In this document: positions 48,809 to 60,314 of the stretch, one piece after another | Numbering within the stretch: position 1 is the first letter of the stretch | Layout: every line of letters begins with the position of its first letter | Assembly: GCA_902802755.1 (NCBI GenBank) | Contig: CADCNH010000002.1 | Coordinates: forward strand, 72,008-136,007 | Reading direction: 5' to 3' | Origin: an uncultured Bacteroidota bacterium | Lineage (GTDB): Bacteria > Bacteroidota > Bacteroidia > Bacteroidales > WCHB1-69 | Length of the DNA: 64,000 nucleotides | Translations under genes and position numbers: made by a program | The notes under the pieces: generated by a model | The model's input: only the letters and a program-made list of their open reading frames with translations | Database searches by the model: none | Told to the model about the DNA's origin: nothing

Positions 48809-50182
48809 ATGATAGTATACAGAAAAGAAAAGGATACCATGGGTACGGTTGAGGTGCCGTCCGACAAGCTCTGGGGGGCACAGACCCAGCGCTCCTACAT
48901 GAATTTCAAGATTGGCGGACAGCAGATGCCTTTGGAAGTAGTTTATGCCTTGGCATACGTGAAAAAGGCTGCCGCATACGCCAATTGTGAGCTTGGGGTC
49001 CTTCCTACAGAGAAAAGGGATGCTATTGCTGCATGTTGCGACGAGATTGCAGCAGGCCGGCTGGATGAGCATTTCCCGCTGTGTGTGTGGCAGACGGGTT
49101 CGGGCACCCAAACCAATATGAATGTGAATGAGGTGATTGTGAATCGTGCTGAGCAGAAAAGTAAAGGTATGATTGATGTCTCTAATCGTTTGCTTTCGGC
49201 CAACGACGATGTGAACAAATCGCAATCTACCAACGATGTCTTCCCTACAGCTATAAGAATTGCCTCTGCAAAGCTGTTATTGGAAAAAACGATACCTGCA
49301 TTAGAGAGCTTGGTTAAGACATATCAGTCTATAATCAATGAGTTCGGAAGTGTAAAAAAAATAGGAAGAACTCATCTGATGGATGCCACACCCTTGACTT
49401 TGGGCGAGGAGTTGTCGGGGCATCAGTCGCAGGTTGAGCATGGAGTGGAGTGCCTGAAAAATGCCTTGAAACATTTGATGGAACTTCCCATTGGAGGCAC
49501 TGCGGTGGGCAATGGTTTGAATACGCCCGATGGATACGACCGTTTGGCATTGTCATACATTAACCGGTTCACAGGTATGCAGTTTGTGAATGCCCCCAAC
49601 AAGTTCGAGGCGATGGCCAGCCATGACAGCATGGTGGAAGTTTCGGGAGCGTTGAAGCGCTTGGCAGTGTCGCTGATGAAGATTGCCAACGATATTCGTC
49701 TGTTGTCGTCGGGACCGCGCTGTGGAATCGGGGAACTGACGATTCCTGCCAATGAGCCGGGTTCGTCCATTATGCCGGGAAAGGTGAATCCTACGCAGTG
49801 CGAAGCGATGACCATGGTGTGCTGTCAGGTGATTGGCAATGATACAGCTATGACATGCGGGGGCTTCCAGGGACATCTGGACCTGAATGTTTTTATGCCG
49901 CTGATGGCGCAGAATTTGCTGCATTCCGCACGCATTTTGGCAGATGCGGTGGATTCCTTTAATCAGCATTGCCTGATGGGTATGAAGCCTAATCTGGAAA
50001 AAATAAATTATTACCTGAAAAACTCGCTGATGCTGGTGACTAAACTGAGTCCGACCATAGGCTATTACAATGCGGCGAAAATTGCTCAGCATGCTTTTGA
50101 ACAGAATATGACCTTGAAGGAATCCGCTATGGATTTGCAACTCTTATCTGAAGAAGAATTTGACAAAATTATGAAATTATAA
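48809..50182 (+). CDS. fumC: Fumarate hydratase, class II
   Basis: A 457-residue FumC of the fumarase/aspartase superfamily. 'DKLWGAQTQRSYMNFKIGG', 'WQTGSGTQTNMNVNEVIVNRA', 'NDDVNKSQSTNDVFPTAIRI', 'KIGRTHLMDATPLTLGEE' and the signature 'GSSIMPGKVNPTQCEAMTM' are all present. It interconverts fumarate and malate. ATG 48809 was chosen over the in-frame TTG at 48800. The gene starts after a heptamer tract and is followed 12 bp later by the NfnAB-like gene. Confidence 0.95.
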   Translation: MIVYRKEKDTMGTVEVPSDKLWGAQTQRSYMNFKIGGQQMPLEVVYALAYVKKAAAYANCELGVLPTEKRDAIAACCDEIAAGRLDEHFPLCVWQTGSGTQTNMNVNEVIVNRAEQKSKGMIDVSNRLLSANDDVNKSQSTNDVFPTAIRIASAKLLLEKTIPALESLVKTYQSIINEFGSVKKIGRTHLMDATPLTLGEELSGHQSQVEHGVECLKNALKHLMELPIGGTAVGNGLNTPDGYDRLALSYINRFTGMQFVNAPNKFEAMASHDSMVEVSGALKRLAVSLMKIANDIRLLSSGPRCGIGELTIPANEPGSSIMPGKVNPTQCEAMTMVCCQVIGNDTAMTCGGFQGHLDLNVFMPLMAQNLLHSARILADAVDSFNQHCLMGMKPNLEKINYYLKNSLMLVTKLSPTIGYYNAAKIAQHAFEQNMTLKESAMDLQLLSEEEFDKIMKL

Positions 50183-50194
50183 AAACCATTCATT

Positions 50195-52468
50195 ATGTTT
50201 AAGATTTTAAGCAAAAAAGAATTACCAGGTGACTGCTGTCAAATGGACATCTTAGCCCCGAGAATCGCTGCTTCCGCACTGCCCGGCCAGTTTATTATCA
50301 TCAAAATGGAAAAGAATTCGGAACGTATTCCGTTGACCATCAGTGATCATGATGTTGAAAAGGGATATATCCGCATTGTTTTCAAGGCGATAGGCAAATC
50401 TACTCGCCAGATGATGACCTTCCAAGTGGGAGATGTGTTTGAAGACGTGGTGGGACCTTTAGGAAGACCTTCAGAATTCATACATCTATCACCAGAAGAA
50501 CTGAAAAGCAAGAAGTTCGTTTTTGTGGGTGGTGGTGTAGGTATTGCACCTATCTATCCGCAAGTCAAGTGGTTAGCCCAGCATGGCGTAAAACCCGATG
50601 TGATTATCGGCGCCAGAATGCAGTCGCTGATTATTTTTGAGGAAGAACTGCGCAGCGTGTCAGGCCATTTGTATGTGACTACCGATGACAATTCCAGCGG
50701 TATGCAGGGGGTGGTGACCGATGTGCTGAAAAAGCTGGTGAAGGAGGAAGGCAAGCATTATGATGAGGTGATTGCCATCGGCCCGATGATTATGATGAAG
50801 TTCACCACCTTGTTGGCCAAGGAATTGGGCATCAAGTGTACCGTCAGCTTGAATTCGCTGATGGTGGATGGAACGGGTATGTGTGGTGCCTGCCGTGTGT
50901 CGGTGGGTGGCAAAACCAAGTTCACTTGTGTGGATGGTCCAGAATTTGACGGTGCCTTAGTGGATTTCGACTTGGCGATGAAGCGTCAGGCTATGTACAA
51001 TTCCATCAAGGGACACAAACAGATGGAGCAGGAAGAAAAAGCGGAGGGACATGTTTGCCATGTGGGCGGTATCAGCGAGGAAACCCGCGACCGTTGGCAT
51101 CGTATTCCTATTCCCGAGCAGGACCCGAAGGTACGTGCCACCAATTTCGATGAGGTTTGCTTGGGTTACAGTGCCGAGGATGCCATTGCCGAGGCACAGC
51201 GTTGCTTGCAGTGCAAGAAACCGCAGTGTATGGAGGGTTGCCCGGTATCCATCAATATCCCCGCTTTTGTGCATTGCGTGGCAGAAGGTCGTTTTGAGGA
51301 TGCTGCCCGCATTATCAATCAGGATTCAGCTCTGCCCGCTGTATGCGGACGTGTATGCCCGCAGGAACGTCAGTGCGAAGGACGTTGTGTGTTGGGCAAT
51401 AAAGGAGATGCCTTGGCTATTGGCAAGCTGGAGCGTTTCGTAGGTGACTGGTCGCGCGAACATAAGTTGCAATTTGAACAGCCCGCTTCCAGAAATGGCA
51501 AGAAAGTGGCCGTTATCGGTAGTGGCCCTGCCGGTATCACCTGTGCCAAGGAGCTGATCATGAAAGGTTACGATGTGACGGTTTTCGAAGCATTGCATGA
51601 ATATGGCGGTGTGTTGGTATATGGTATTCCATCCTTCCGTCTGCCTAAGGAAACGGTGGTGCGCTACGAGGTGGAGAATGTGATGAAGTTAGGTGCCAAA
51701 TTTGAAAAGGATGTGATTATAGGCCGTACGGTAACCGTAGATGATTTGATGGACAAGGAAGGCTTCCAGGCTGTCTTTATCGCTTCTGGTGCTGGCTTGC
51801 CGATGTTTATGAATATCCCAGGTGAGAACCTCTGTGGTGTGGTTTCCGCTAATGAGTTCCTTACCAGAAATAACTTGCTGTTTGCCTATAAACAAGGCTA
51901 TGACACACCGAATTATGTAGGTAAGAAGGTCATTGTGGTAGGTGGTGGCAATGTGGCTATGGATGCCGCCCGTACCGCTTTGCGTTTGGGTGCTGAAGTA
52001 CATATCGTGTACCGTCGTTCCGAAGAGGAATTGCCTGCCCGTGTGGAGGAAGTTCACCATGCCAAGGAGGAAGGCGTACAATTCCAGTTGTTGACCAATC
52101 CATTGGAGATTATCGGGGATGAGAATGGCTGGGTGAAAGCTGCCAAATGTATCCGTATGGAGCTGGGTGAGCCTGATGCGTCTGGCCGTAGAAGCCCTAT
52201 CCCGGTTGAATGCTCTGAATTTATGATAGAGTCTGATATGGTGATTATGGCATTAGGTACTTCGCCCAATCCAATGATTTCCGATACTACTCCCGGTCTT
52301 GAGTTGACGAAACGTCGTTGTGTGGCAGTTGACGAAAAAGGTCAGACCTCCCGTAAGGGTGTGTTTGCCGGTGGTGATGCCGCCAGCGGAGCCGCCACTG
52401 TAATCTTGGCAATGGGAGCGGGTAAAAATGCCGCCAAGGCCATAGATGAATATCTTTCGAATTTATAA
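50195..52468 (+). CDS. Fused NfnAB-like NADH-dependent ferredoxin:NADP+ oxidoreductase (PyrK-GltD fusion)
   Basis: A 757-residue fusion. The first ~270 residues are PyrK/NfnA-like: FAD and NAD domains ('KKFVFVGGGVGIAPIYPQVKWL') and a 2Fe-2S site ('DGTGMCGACRVSVGGKTKFTC'). The rest is NfnB/GltD-like: a Fer4_20 domain ('CLQCKKPQCMEGCP', 'CGRVCPQERQCEGRC') and two dinucleotide sites ('AVIGSGPAGITCAKEL', 'VVGGGNVAMDAARTALRLG'). In Clostridia the two halves are separate subunits that bifurcate electrons between NADPH, NAD+ and ferredoxin. Databases name such fusions dihydroorotate dehydrogenase B/glutamate synthase; no large glutamate synthase subunit or pyrD is adjacent, so an Nfn role is more likely. 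Confidence 0.88.
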   Translation: MFKILSKKELPGDCCQMDILAPRIAASALPGQFIIIKMEKNSERIPLTISDHDVEKGYIRIVFKAIGKSTRQMMTFQVGDVFEDVVGPLGRPSEFIHLSPEELKSKKFVFVGGGVGIAPIYPQVKWLAQHGVKPDVIIGARMQSLIIFEEELRSVSGHLYVTTDDNSSGMQGVVTDVLKKLVKEEGKHYDEVIAIGPMIMMKFTTLLAKELGIKCTVSLNSLMVDGTGMCGACRVSVGGKTKFTCVDGPEFDGALVDFDLAMKRQAMYNSIKGHKQMEQEEKAEGHVCHVGGISEETRDRWHRIPIPEQDPKVRATNFDEVCLGYSAEDAIAEAQRCLQCKKPQCMEGCPVSINIPAFVHCVAEGRFEDAARIINQDSALPAVCGRVCPQERQCEGRCVLGNKGDALAIGKLERFVGDWSREHKLQFEQPASRNGKKVAVIGSGPAGITCAKELIMKGYDVTVFEALHEYGGVLVYGIPSFRLPKETVVRYEVENVMKLGAKFEKDVIIGRTVTVDDLMDKEGFQAVFIASGAGLPMFMNIPGENLCGVVSANEFLTRNNLLFAYKQGYDTPNYVGKKVIVVGGGNVAMDAARTALRLGAEVHIVYRRSEEELPARVEEVHHAKEEGVQFQLLTNPLEIIGDENGWVKAAKCIRMELGEPDASGRRSPIPVECSEFMIESDMVIMALGTSPNPMISDTTPGLELTKRRCVAVDEKGQTSRKGVFAGGDAASGAATVILAMGAGKNAAKAIDEYLSNL

Positions 52469-52480
52469 TGATGAAAAAAA

Positions 52481-52504
52481 AGAGACGTGCCATGGCACGT
52501 CTCT
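52481..52504. repeat. 24-bp perfect palindrome
   Basis: AGAGACGTGCCA followed by its exact reverse complement, then AC. It lies 12 bases after the NfnAB-like stop, just before a separate terminator. Confidence 0.85.
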
Positions 52505-52515
52505 ACAAGTAAAAT

Positions 52516-52550
52516 AAAAGGCTGCCTATAATTGCAGCCTTTTTGTTTTA
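52516..52550. terminator. Bidirectional intrinsic terminator
   Basis: AAAAGGCTGC (52516-52525), eight-base loop, GCAGCCTTTT (52534-52543) and TGTTTTA. It serves the rightward NfnAB-like gene and the leftward lipoprotein gene, whose stop it abuts. Confidence 0.85.
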
Positions 52551-52946
52551 TAAGGTGAAATGTCCGTCTTTATCGAATTGTACTTGGCGGAGAATTTTCT
52601 CGTCACCCTGTGTTGTTCTTTTCAGAGTATATACCATATAGTCGTTATCATGGAAGAAGGGTTTCCAAGAACTGGCTTTCAATGCAAGTGCGGCAACGGA
52701 TGCCTCGAATTTTGTATGGGCTTCCGCATCAGTGGTTTTGGTGTTGATGAGCGTGAGTTCGATTTCGCTTGTCCAAACAGAACTCCAGCTGTTAATAAGT
52801 GTTTCAACCGACTGTTGGTCGCTGGGATTAGTGAAATGATATTCAAAATAGGCTCTGTAAGTGTTGCTTACAAAATCTTCTTTTTTGCAGCCAGCACATA
52901 AAATAAGGCAGCAGGAAAGAATAGCGATAACGATGGATCTTTTCAT
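52548..52946 (-). CDS. Hypothetical lipoprotein
   Basis: A 132-residue lipoprotein (lipobox CAGC, C20). The remainder, 'YRAYFEYHFTNPSDQQSVETLINSWSSVWTSEIELTLIN...KFEASVAAL...DNDYMVYTLKR', is a small alpha/beta domain I do not recognise. It lies 26 bp after the barrel protein gene on the same strand and is the last member of the run TPR protein, barrel, lipoprotein, ending at the terminator. Confidence 0.7.
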   Translation of the reverse strand: MKRSIVIAILSCCLILCAGCKKEDFVSNTYRAYFEYHFTNPSDQQSVETLINSWSSVWTSEIELTLINTKTTDAEAHTKFEASVAALALKASSWKPFFHDNDYMVYTLKRTTQGDEKILRQVQFDKDGHFTL

Positions 52947-52972
52947 GTTGATAAATTTAATGTTATTGATAA

Positions 52973-54787
52973 TTATTTCTTTTTGTTCTTGATACTTTCT
53001 TTGCCAAACGAATAGGTTATGCCGATGAGGGCGTTGATGCCGAAGTTGTTGAAGTCGTAGTATTTAGCATAGTATTGGCAGCCTATATTGTTGATGGTGG
53101 CGAAGGCGGAGAAGTTCTTGTTGATAAGGTATTCGAAGCCGATGCCAAAGTCCAACACGGGTTTCATCTTGGTGGGTGCATAGCATACATTGCCGAGTTC
53201 ATCATAGCGGATGTTGCCTTTCTCATCACGCGGAGCCAAAGCCCAACGCATGAATTCTAACTTGAAATTCAGGTCGAAAATGTATTTGCCTTTCAAGGTG
53301 TATTTTCCGTCAAAGCCGAAATCCAAGGCGGGCTTGTACCATGCGTACTGGAGTTCGCTATCTTTTTTGAAATAATAGCCGTTATAATTGGCTTCGAAGT
53401 TCAGAGACAAGTGGTCAATGACTTCCCATGCCATATTCAAGCAGACATTCAGGTAATTCACATCATTATATACCACCATGAATTTGTTGAGCAGAGGGGC
53501 GTTCTGGTCCAATTGGAAGAAGGCCATGTCTTGCACAAATGCGTAACGGGCGGAGATGTGATAATTGAATTTCTTTACAAGATTTCCTTTGATGCCGCCA
53601 TAGATGTTGATGCGGGTGCGAGTGAAATCCAATTGGTCAAAACTGGGGTTGTAATATGGATTTTCATACAACAATTCTTTCATACCGTTATATTCTGCTT
53701 TGCCATCAACACCTGCGTAAATGCTTAAAATGCCAGGCACAATGCCTAACTGAACTTCAGCCACTGGATAAACTGGGCAACGGGTGACTTCATTCGAACG
53801 CAATACGGGTATGCCTACACCAACTTTAATGTGATATTCTTTAATGGTGAACTGCATATTGGGAACAATTTCGAATTTGAAGGCATCGGTGTAATGGAAC
53901 ACGTCGTTTTGAGCTGCGTTTTCCTGGTATTTCCAGTTGAAACGGTCATGGTAATAGTCGAAATTGAAGTCGATGCGGTAGTTTTGGCTACCTGAGATTT
54001 TTATAAAACGGCTGTCGTAGGCGAAGAAAGAGGTGATGCCCACATGGTTTTCCATATTCTTGTTGTGGTTGTACAAGAAATTGTAATTCAGGCGCACATC
54101 CTGTTTCAGTTTTTTGACACCTGGCAGATGGTTGGAGCGGATACCGACCTCGGCTTTCACATGATGGAAGTCGTTTCTGATTTCGTTATGGAAGTTTTTC
54201 TCATAATAAGCCTCGTCATATAAGCCGGAAGCGCGCATCACGTCTTTTCCATAGCCATAGAAATGTGCCAATTCATGGTTGTAGCCTACGGATGAATAAA
54301 GGGTTTGATCCTTGAAAAAACGGGTCAAAAACAGATGTACGCGGGTGTCGCTGGTAGGAGCGTATGCGTATTGCTGCTGTTTTTTGCCCACGGGACCTGC
54401 CCATGAGGAAAAATGGTGCAGGTTAATACCATACGAATATTTGGTATTATTGGCATTATGGGCGGCAAACTCCAACAGAGGAGTCAGTGGATAGCCGAAT
54501 CCCACCTTGATGAAATTGCGGGCGATGCTCTCAGTGACTTCCGGGGCCAACTTGCTGGCTTTGATGGGGGTAGGGGAGAAGGTCACATCCATCTGTGCCG
54601 GTGTGATGTAATAGTCGAATTTGACGTTCTCCTTTACCGTGTCATTGATGACCGCTTGTTGGTTGATTTTTTGCACATTGCTTAACTGCGGGTTGAAATT
54701 CAGACGGAAACGGGCGGTATCAATCGCCTGGCTGAAAGCCCAACTGGCAATGCAAATTATGGCTGCTGTTAAAAAGATGCGTTTCAT
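52973..54787 (-). CDS. Outer-membrane beta-barrel protein, TonB-receptor-like without plug
   Basis: A 604-residue protein with a signal peptide ('FLTAAIICIASWAFSQ') and a long series of amphipathic strands ('VRLNYNFLYNHNKN', 'FNFDYYHDRFNWKY', 'FNYHISARYAFVQDM') ending in 'INALIGITYSFGKESIKNKKK'. It looks like an outer-membrane barrel of the TonB-receptor type but has no plug domain. It lies between the 1009-residue TPR gene and a lipoprotein gene on the same strand, so the three may form one envelope machine. Confidence 0.75.
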   Translation of the reverse strand: MKRIFLTAAIICIASWAFSQAIDTARFRLNFNPQLSNVQKINQQAVINDTVKENVKFDYYITPAQMDVTFSPTPIKASKLAPEVTESIARNFIKVGFGYPLTPLLEFAAHNANNTKYSYGINLHHFSSWAGPVGKKQQQYAYAPTSDTRVHLFLTRFFKDQTLYSSVGYNHELAHFYGYGKDVMRASGLYDEAYYEKNFHNEIRNDFHHVKAEVGIRSNHLPGVKKLKQDVRLNYNFLYNHNKNMENHVGITSFFAYDSRFIKISGSQNYRIDFNFDYYHDRFNWKYQENAAQNDVFHYTDAFKFEIVPNMQFTIKEYHIKVGVGIPVLRSNEVTRCPVYPVAEVQLGIVPGILSIYAGVDGKAEYNGMKELLYENPYYNPSFDQLDFTRTRINIYGGIKGNLVKKFNYHISARYAFVQDMAFFQLDQNAPLLNKFMVVYNDVNYLNVCLNMAWEVIDHLSLNFEANYNGYYFKKDSELQYAWYKPALDFGFDGKYTLKGKYIFDLNFKLEFMRWALAPRDEKGNIRYDELGNVCYAPTKMKPVLDFGIGFEYLINKNFSAFATINNIGCQYYAKYYDFNNFGINALIGITYSFGKESIKNKKK

Positions 54788-54800
54788 TATCTCTATTATA

Positions 54801-54919
54801 TTAATTCAAAATCCAAAATTCAATGTTAAATGTTTAGTGTTTAGAGGTATAAGAGCTTAATTATCAATTATTAATTGTTAACTGTTAATTGTCAACTGTC
54901 AACTGTCAACTGTCAACTA
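54801..54919. repeat. Heptamer arrays after the TPR gene stop
   Basis: On the minus strand the TPR stop TAG (54919-54917) is followed by eight exact heptamers: TTGACAG three times, TTGACAA, TTAACAG, TTAACAA, TTAATAA, TTGATAA (54916-54861). Each has TGA or TAA in the same register. A second period-7 tract lies at 54801-54840. Confidence 0.9.
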
Positions 54920-57900
54920 TTCCTCACTATTCTCTGTCTGTTCCGCTCTGTCGAGGGCGGCGATTTTGTCTTCCGCCACTTTTTTCAGGTCATCGCCCTC
55001 ATAGTTGTCGATGATACTTTGGTAGGTGTAGCGGGCCTGGAAGGCGTTGCCCTTGGCCAAATACACGTCGCCATAGAGAATAAAGGTGGAAGCATACCAA
55101 TATTCGGAAGTATAGTCGGATGCCAGAATTTCTTTAATCTGTTTCTCGCAGAGATCCAGATTGTTATCGTTAAAATGGATGAGTGCCACTAAATAAGCGG
55201 CTTCGGCACACTGGTCGTTGTCGCCGTTCTTTGAGAGGCATGTCAGATATTTGAGTGCATTGGTGTTGTCACTCAAGGCAATGGCCGATTTGCCGGCAAT
55301 CATCAGAGCTTCGTTTTGCAGGTCATTGTCATTTTGTCCCGACAGCATAATGTTAGTAGCTGCATTGTATGCATCTCTGTATTGGCGCAGTTCGTATGCA
55401 CAGTGCATGCAACCGTTATTGCCATATATGATGTTGTTGTCGTTAGATGCGTATTCCACTAATTTCTTGAAATAAACCAAGGCTCGGTTGTATTCTTTTT
55501 TGCCATAAAGGATGCTGGCAGCCTTGCGGTATGCGGTTTCGTTGTATTCTGTGTTGTAATTGTTGACCAGTTTTTCGAAGGAAGCCAGGGCGTTGTCATA
55601 GTCGCCAGTGCCATATTCGCAATCGCCTTTGCAGTACAGTGCTTTGGCAGCGAACAGCCCATTGGGGAACTGGCGAAGATAATCATTGTAGGCTTTGATA
55701 GCTGCCTCGCAGTCGCCACGCATATACTTGTTATCGGCAGCCTTGAAGCTGATGGAATCCTGCTTGTCAGCGGAGATGTTAAGGTTGCGGGTTTTGATGT
55801 AAGCGAAGAAATCGCTGGTGTTGCCAGTCTCGCTGTAAATGTTTTCCAGGTTAGCCAAGGCGTCTTTGGCTTCTTGTGAACCGGGATAAGTTTCAAACAC
55901 ATATTTGAAGGTGGAAATAGCCATATCCACATCTTGTGTGTTCAGATACGACTGGGCCAATTTGTTGTGTGCCTGTCTGATATAGGGACTTTTGGGGTGT
56001 TTGAGAATGAAGTTTTTGTATGCCGCAATGGCAGCTCCATATTCATTTTGAGCGTGATAAGTGGAAGCCAGTTCATATTCCGCATCATCAATATAGCTTG
56101 ACTTTGGATAGCTGCTCATCAGTCGCTCCAAAGCATCGATTTTCTTGTTGTAGTCATTGAGATAACTGTAGCATTTGGCAGTTTGGAACATGGCGTAGTC
56201 GGCGTTTTTCCGCCCTAACTGTTGACATTGTTCGTAGTATTTGATGGCAGTTTTCAAGTCTTTCTGCATATAGTAGCAGTCGGCCAAACGTGCTGTCGCA
56301 TCCGCTTCAATATCAACGTCGTCGCTTTTTTGCAGGTATTTGCGGAAACCTTGGGCTGCTTCAGAATATTTGTTGAGTTTCAGAGCTGCATAACCGTATG
56401 AGTATTGGGCGTTGTTGTAATTGACATCAGCGGTGGCATTGGTGGCCTTCATATAATTCTGGAAGGAATAGTAACTGTCTCTGTATTTCTCGCTGCGGTA
56501 TTCACACTCGGCCTTCCAATGGAGGTTTTCTGTGTTGATGGTCTTGTCCATGGGGTAGGTGAGTGACTTGTTGAGCATTTTGAGAGCATCCTTATAGTTG
56601 CGGTTGTTGATCATTTCCAAAGCGCGGAAGTGTGTGCAACGTTGGTAAGCTCTTAACAAAGAGGGACTTTTGATGTCGATTTTTTCCAATGAATTGATGG
56701 CACTTTGGTAGTTTTTGGTGGACATATAGATGGAGGCTAAGTAGCTGTTGGCTTCCTGTGAACGCGAAGAGTAGGGATATTTGTTGATGTAGTCTTCCAA
56801 AGCCTTGATGGCGCTGTTGAAAGGACTGGAGGATGTCTCGTACTGTAATTTGGCATGATTATACAAGGCATCTTCTTGAATATCAGTATTAAAGTTGTAT
56901 TTTGATGCTTGCAGAAAACTTTGTGAAGCGGTCTGATAGTCCTTCTGCTGTAAGTAGCAGTCGGCAATCAGATAATAGCTGTTCTGCGTCATCTCATCGG
57001 CTGGTTTTTGGCTTGTGGTCTTGGACAGGTATTTGACGGCCTCGTCATACTTTTTGTTTTGATAGAAAGTATAACCGATGGCGAAATAGTCGTTGCGTTC
57101 AAGCTGCACTTTGTCATTGTTGAGGATAGGTCTGAAAGAAGCCTCGGCATTGTCGAAATCCTTGAGGTTGTAGAAAGATAATGCCAGCGTGCGGTACAAT
57201 TCGGGTTGGTTTTTCAGGTTGTTTTCCGTCATGACGGAGGGAGCCATAGCCACAACCTTGTCATACTGTTCCTGAAGAAAATAGATCTGCATCAGGTATT
57301 GTTGCACTTCATCCTTGTATTCGGGAACATTCTGTAATTTCTGGAAATCTTCAAGGGCAGCCTCGTACTGCTTGTCGGAATAGGCCATGTGAGCTAAATA
57401 ATACAGGGCTCTGTAGTGATAGGGGCCATTTTCCTCGCTGCTTTGTTTCAGCAGTGCTTTGGCTTCCGCATATTTGCCAGTGGCAAAATAGCTATAGCCT
57501 TTTTTGAAGCGGAACTCTGCTAAGTCGTCTTTGTTGACCACTCTTTCATCGATTTCATCGAATTGTTCCAGCACCTTCTTGTACTGTTTGGTGGAAAAAT
57601 AGTACATGCCCAAGTGATAATGAGCCTGGGGTACAAAGGCGTGGACAGGATATTGGCGGATAAAGTCGCTAAGCAGGAAAGCGGCATCCTGATTGCTTAG
57701 CTTGGCGGCGCACAAACCCAGATAAAAATAGGATTCAGCTTTCAAGTCCTGTTGTTTGTCCTCGCTGAATTCGTAAACTTGTTTGAAATATTGCTGTGCG
57801 GAACCGTATTTCTGTTTCTGGAAAAGTTCCTTGGCTAATTTGTATTCGTATCGCGGCGAGTCATAGGCAACAGGCTTCTGAGCCAACACTGATGCGGAAC

Positions 57901-57946
57901 ACAGGATGATGGCTGCGATGAGAATGTTTTGGAGGATTGATTTCAT
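54917..57946 (-). CDS. Large periplasmic tetratricopeptide-repeat protein
   Basis: A 1009-residue protein with a signal peptide ('IAAIILCSASVLAQ') and TPR-type helix pairs along nearly its whole length ('YFYLGLCAAKLSNQDAAFLL', 'ALYYLAHMAYSDKQYEAALEDFQKL', 'AKALYCKGDCEYGTGDYDNALASFEKLV'), about 25 repeats. Part resembles the YbgF/BamD-type repeats ('AISTFKYVFETYPGSQEAKDALANLE'). It probably scaffolds an envelope complex with the barrel protein downstream. A TATTTTTG box precedes it. Its stop codon is directly followed by heptamer repeats. Confidence 0.85.
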   Translation of the reverse strand: MKSILQNILIAAIILCSASVLAQKPVAYDSPRYEYKLAKELFQKQKYGSAQQYFKQVYEFSEDKQQDLKAESYFYLGLCAAKLSNQDAAFLLSDFIRQYPVHAFVPQAHYHLGMYYFSTKQYKKVLEQFDEIDERVVNKDDLAEFRFKKGYSYFATGKYAEAKALLKQSSEENGPYHYRALYYLAHMAYSDKQYEAALEDFQKLQNVPEYKDEVQQYLMQIYFLQEQYDKVVAMAPSVMTENNLKNQPELYRTLALSFYNLKDFDNAEASFRPILNNDKVQLERNDYFAIGYTFYQNKKYDEAVKYLSKTTSQKPADEMTQNSYYLIADCYLQQKDYQTASQSFLQASKYNFNTDIQEDALYNHAKLQYETSSSPFNSAIKALEDYINKYPYSSRSQEANSYLASIYMSTKNYQSAINSLEKIDIKSPSLLRAYQRCTHFRALEMINNRNYKDALKMLNKSLTYPMDKTINTENLHWKAECEYRSEKYRDSYYSFQNYMKATNATADVNYNNAQYSYGYAALKLNKYSEAAQGFRKYLQKSDDVDIEADATARLADCYYMQKDLKTAIKYYEQCQQLGRKNADYAMFQTAKCYSYLNDYNKKIDALERLMSSYPKSSYIDDAEYELASTYHAQNEYGAAIAAYKNFILKHPKSPYIRQAHNKLAQSYLNTQDVDMAISTFKYVFETYPGSQEAKDALANLENIYSETGNTSDFFAYIKTRNLNISADKQDSISFKAADNKYMRGDCEAAIKAYNDYLRQFPNGLFAAKALYCKGDCEYGTGDYDNALASFEKLVNNYNTEYNETAYRKAASILYGKKEYNRALVYFKKLVEYASNDNNIIYGNNGCMHCAYELRQYRDAYNAATNIMLSGQNDNDLQNEALMIAGKSAIALSDNTNALKYLTCLSKNGDNDQCAEAAYLVALIHFNDNNLDLCEKQIKEILASDYTSEYWYASTFILYGDVYLAKGNAFQARYTYQSIIDNYEGDDLKKVAEDKIAALDRAEQTENSEE

Positions 57947-57990
57947 TATGTTCGTTTTTTTATTAATCGATAATAATATTAATTAACGAA

Positions 57991-57998
57991 CAAAAATA
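57991..57998 (-). promoter_or_regulatory. -7 box for the TPR-barrel-lipoprotein run
   Basis: TATTTTTG on the minus strand; leader about 38 bases. An inverted GTTCGTT/AACGAAC pair (57950-57956 and 57985-57991) flanks the leader. Confidence 0.6.
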
Positions 57999-58093
57999 TG
58001 AAATTGGTATACAGCAATCTAATATTCTCTTATAAATTTGTGAACAGGAGATTTTTAATAAAAGGGGTTAGTAAATAGTGGTTAGTGATTAGA

Positions 58094-58236
58094 AGTTGAC
58101 AGTTGACAGTTGACAATTAAACATTAAACACTAAACACTAAACATTGAATTTTGAATTCTAAATTCTTAATTCTAAATTCTTAATTCTTAATTCTTAATT
58201 CTTAATTCTTAATTCTTATTCCCTATTCCCTATTCC

Positions 58237-58240
<4 letters not shown>
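58094..58240. repeat. 147-bp array of 21 heptamers after the ABC-F gene
   Basis: Exactly 21 consecutive 7-base units in phase: AGTTGAC x3, AATTAAA, CATTAAA, CACTAAA x2, CATTGAA, TTTTGAA, TTCTAAA, TTCTTAA and variants, TCCCTAT x2, TCCCTAA. The last unit contains the ABC-F stop codon (minus-strand TAG at 58239-58237). The words change but the period never slips. Confidence 0.92.
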
Positions 58241-60162
<1,922 letters not shown>

Positions 60163-60170
60163 AGCGGCTG

Positions 60171-60178
60171 CAAAAATA
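60171..60178 (-). promoter_or_regulatory. -7 box for the ABC-F gene
   Basis: TATTTTTG on the minus strand, eight bases before the ATG. Confidence 0.5.
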
Positions 60179-60264
60179 CGGAAAATTTCGGAGAAAAATG
60201 GAGAAATTCAAGCAAAATGTTTTCGGAAGGGGAGGGGGTGTCTGTTCAGGAAAGAGGTGTCGAG

Positions 60265-60304
60265 AAAAAGAAAAAAGCACTTGCGAGATTGTTTGCAAGT
60301 GCTT
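60265..60304 (-). terminator. Intrinsic terminator of tRNA-Arg
   Basis: Minus strand: AAGCACTTGC (60304-60295) pairs with GCAAGTGCTT (60284-60275), then a T-rich run interrupted by single C residues. It begins 10 bases after the tRNA 3' end. Confidence 0.85.
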
Positions 60305-60314
60305 GATTTTCAGC

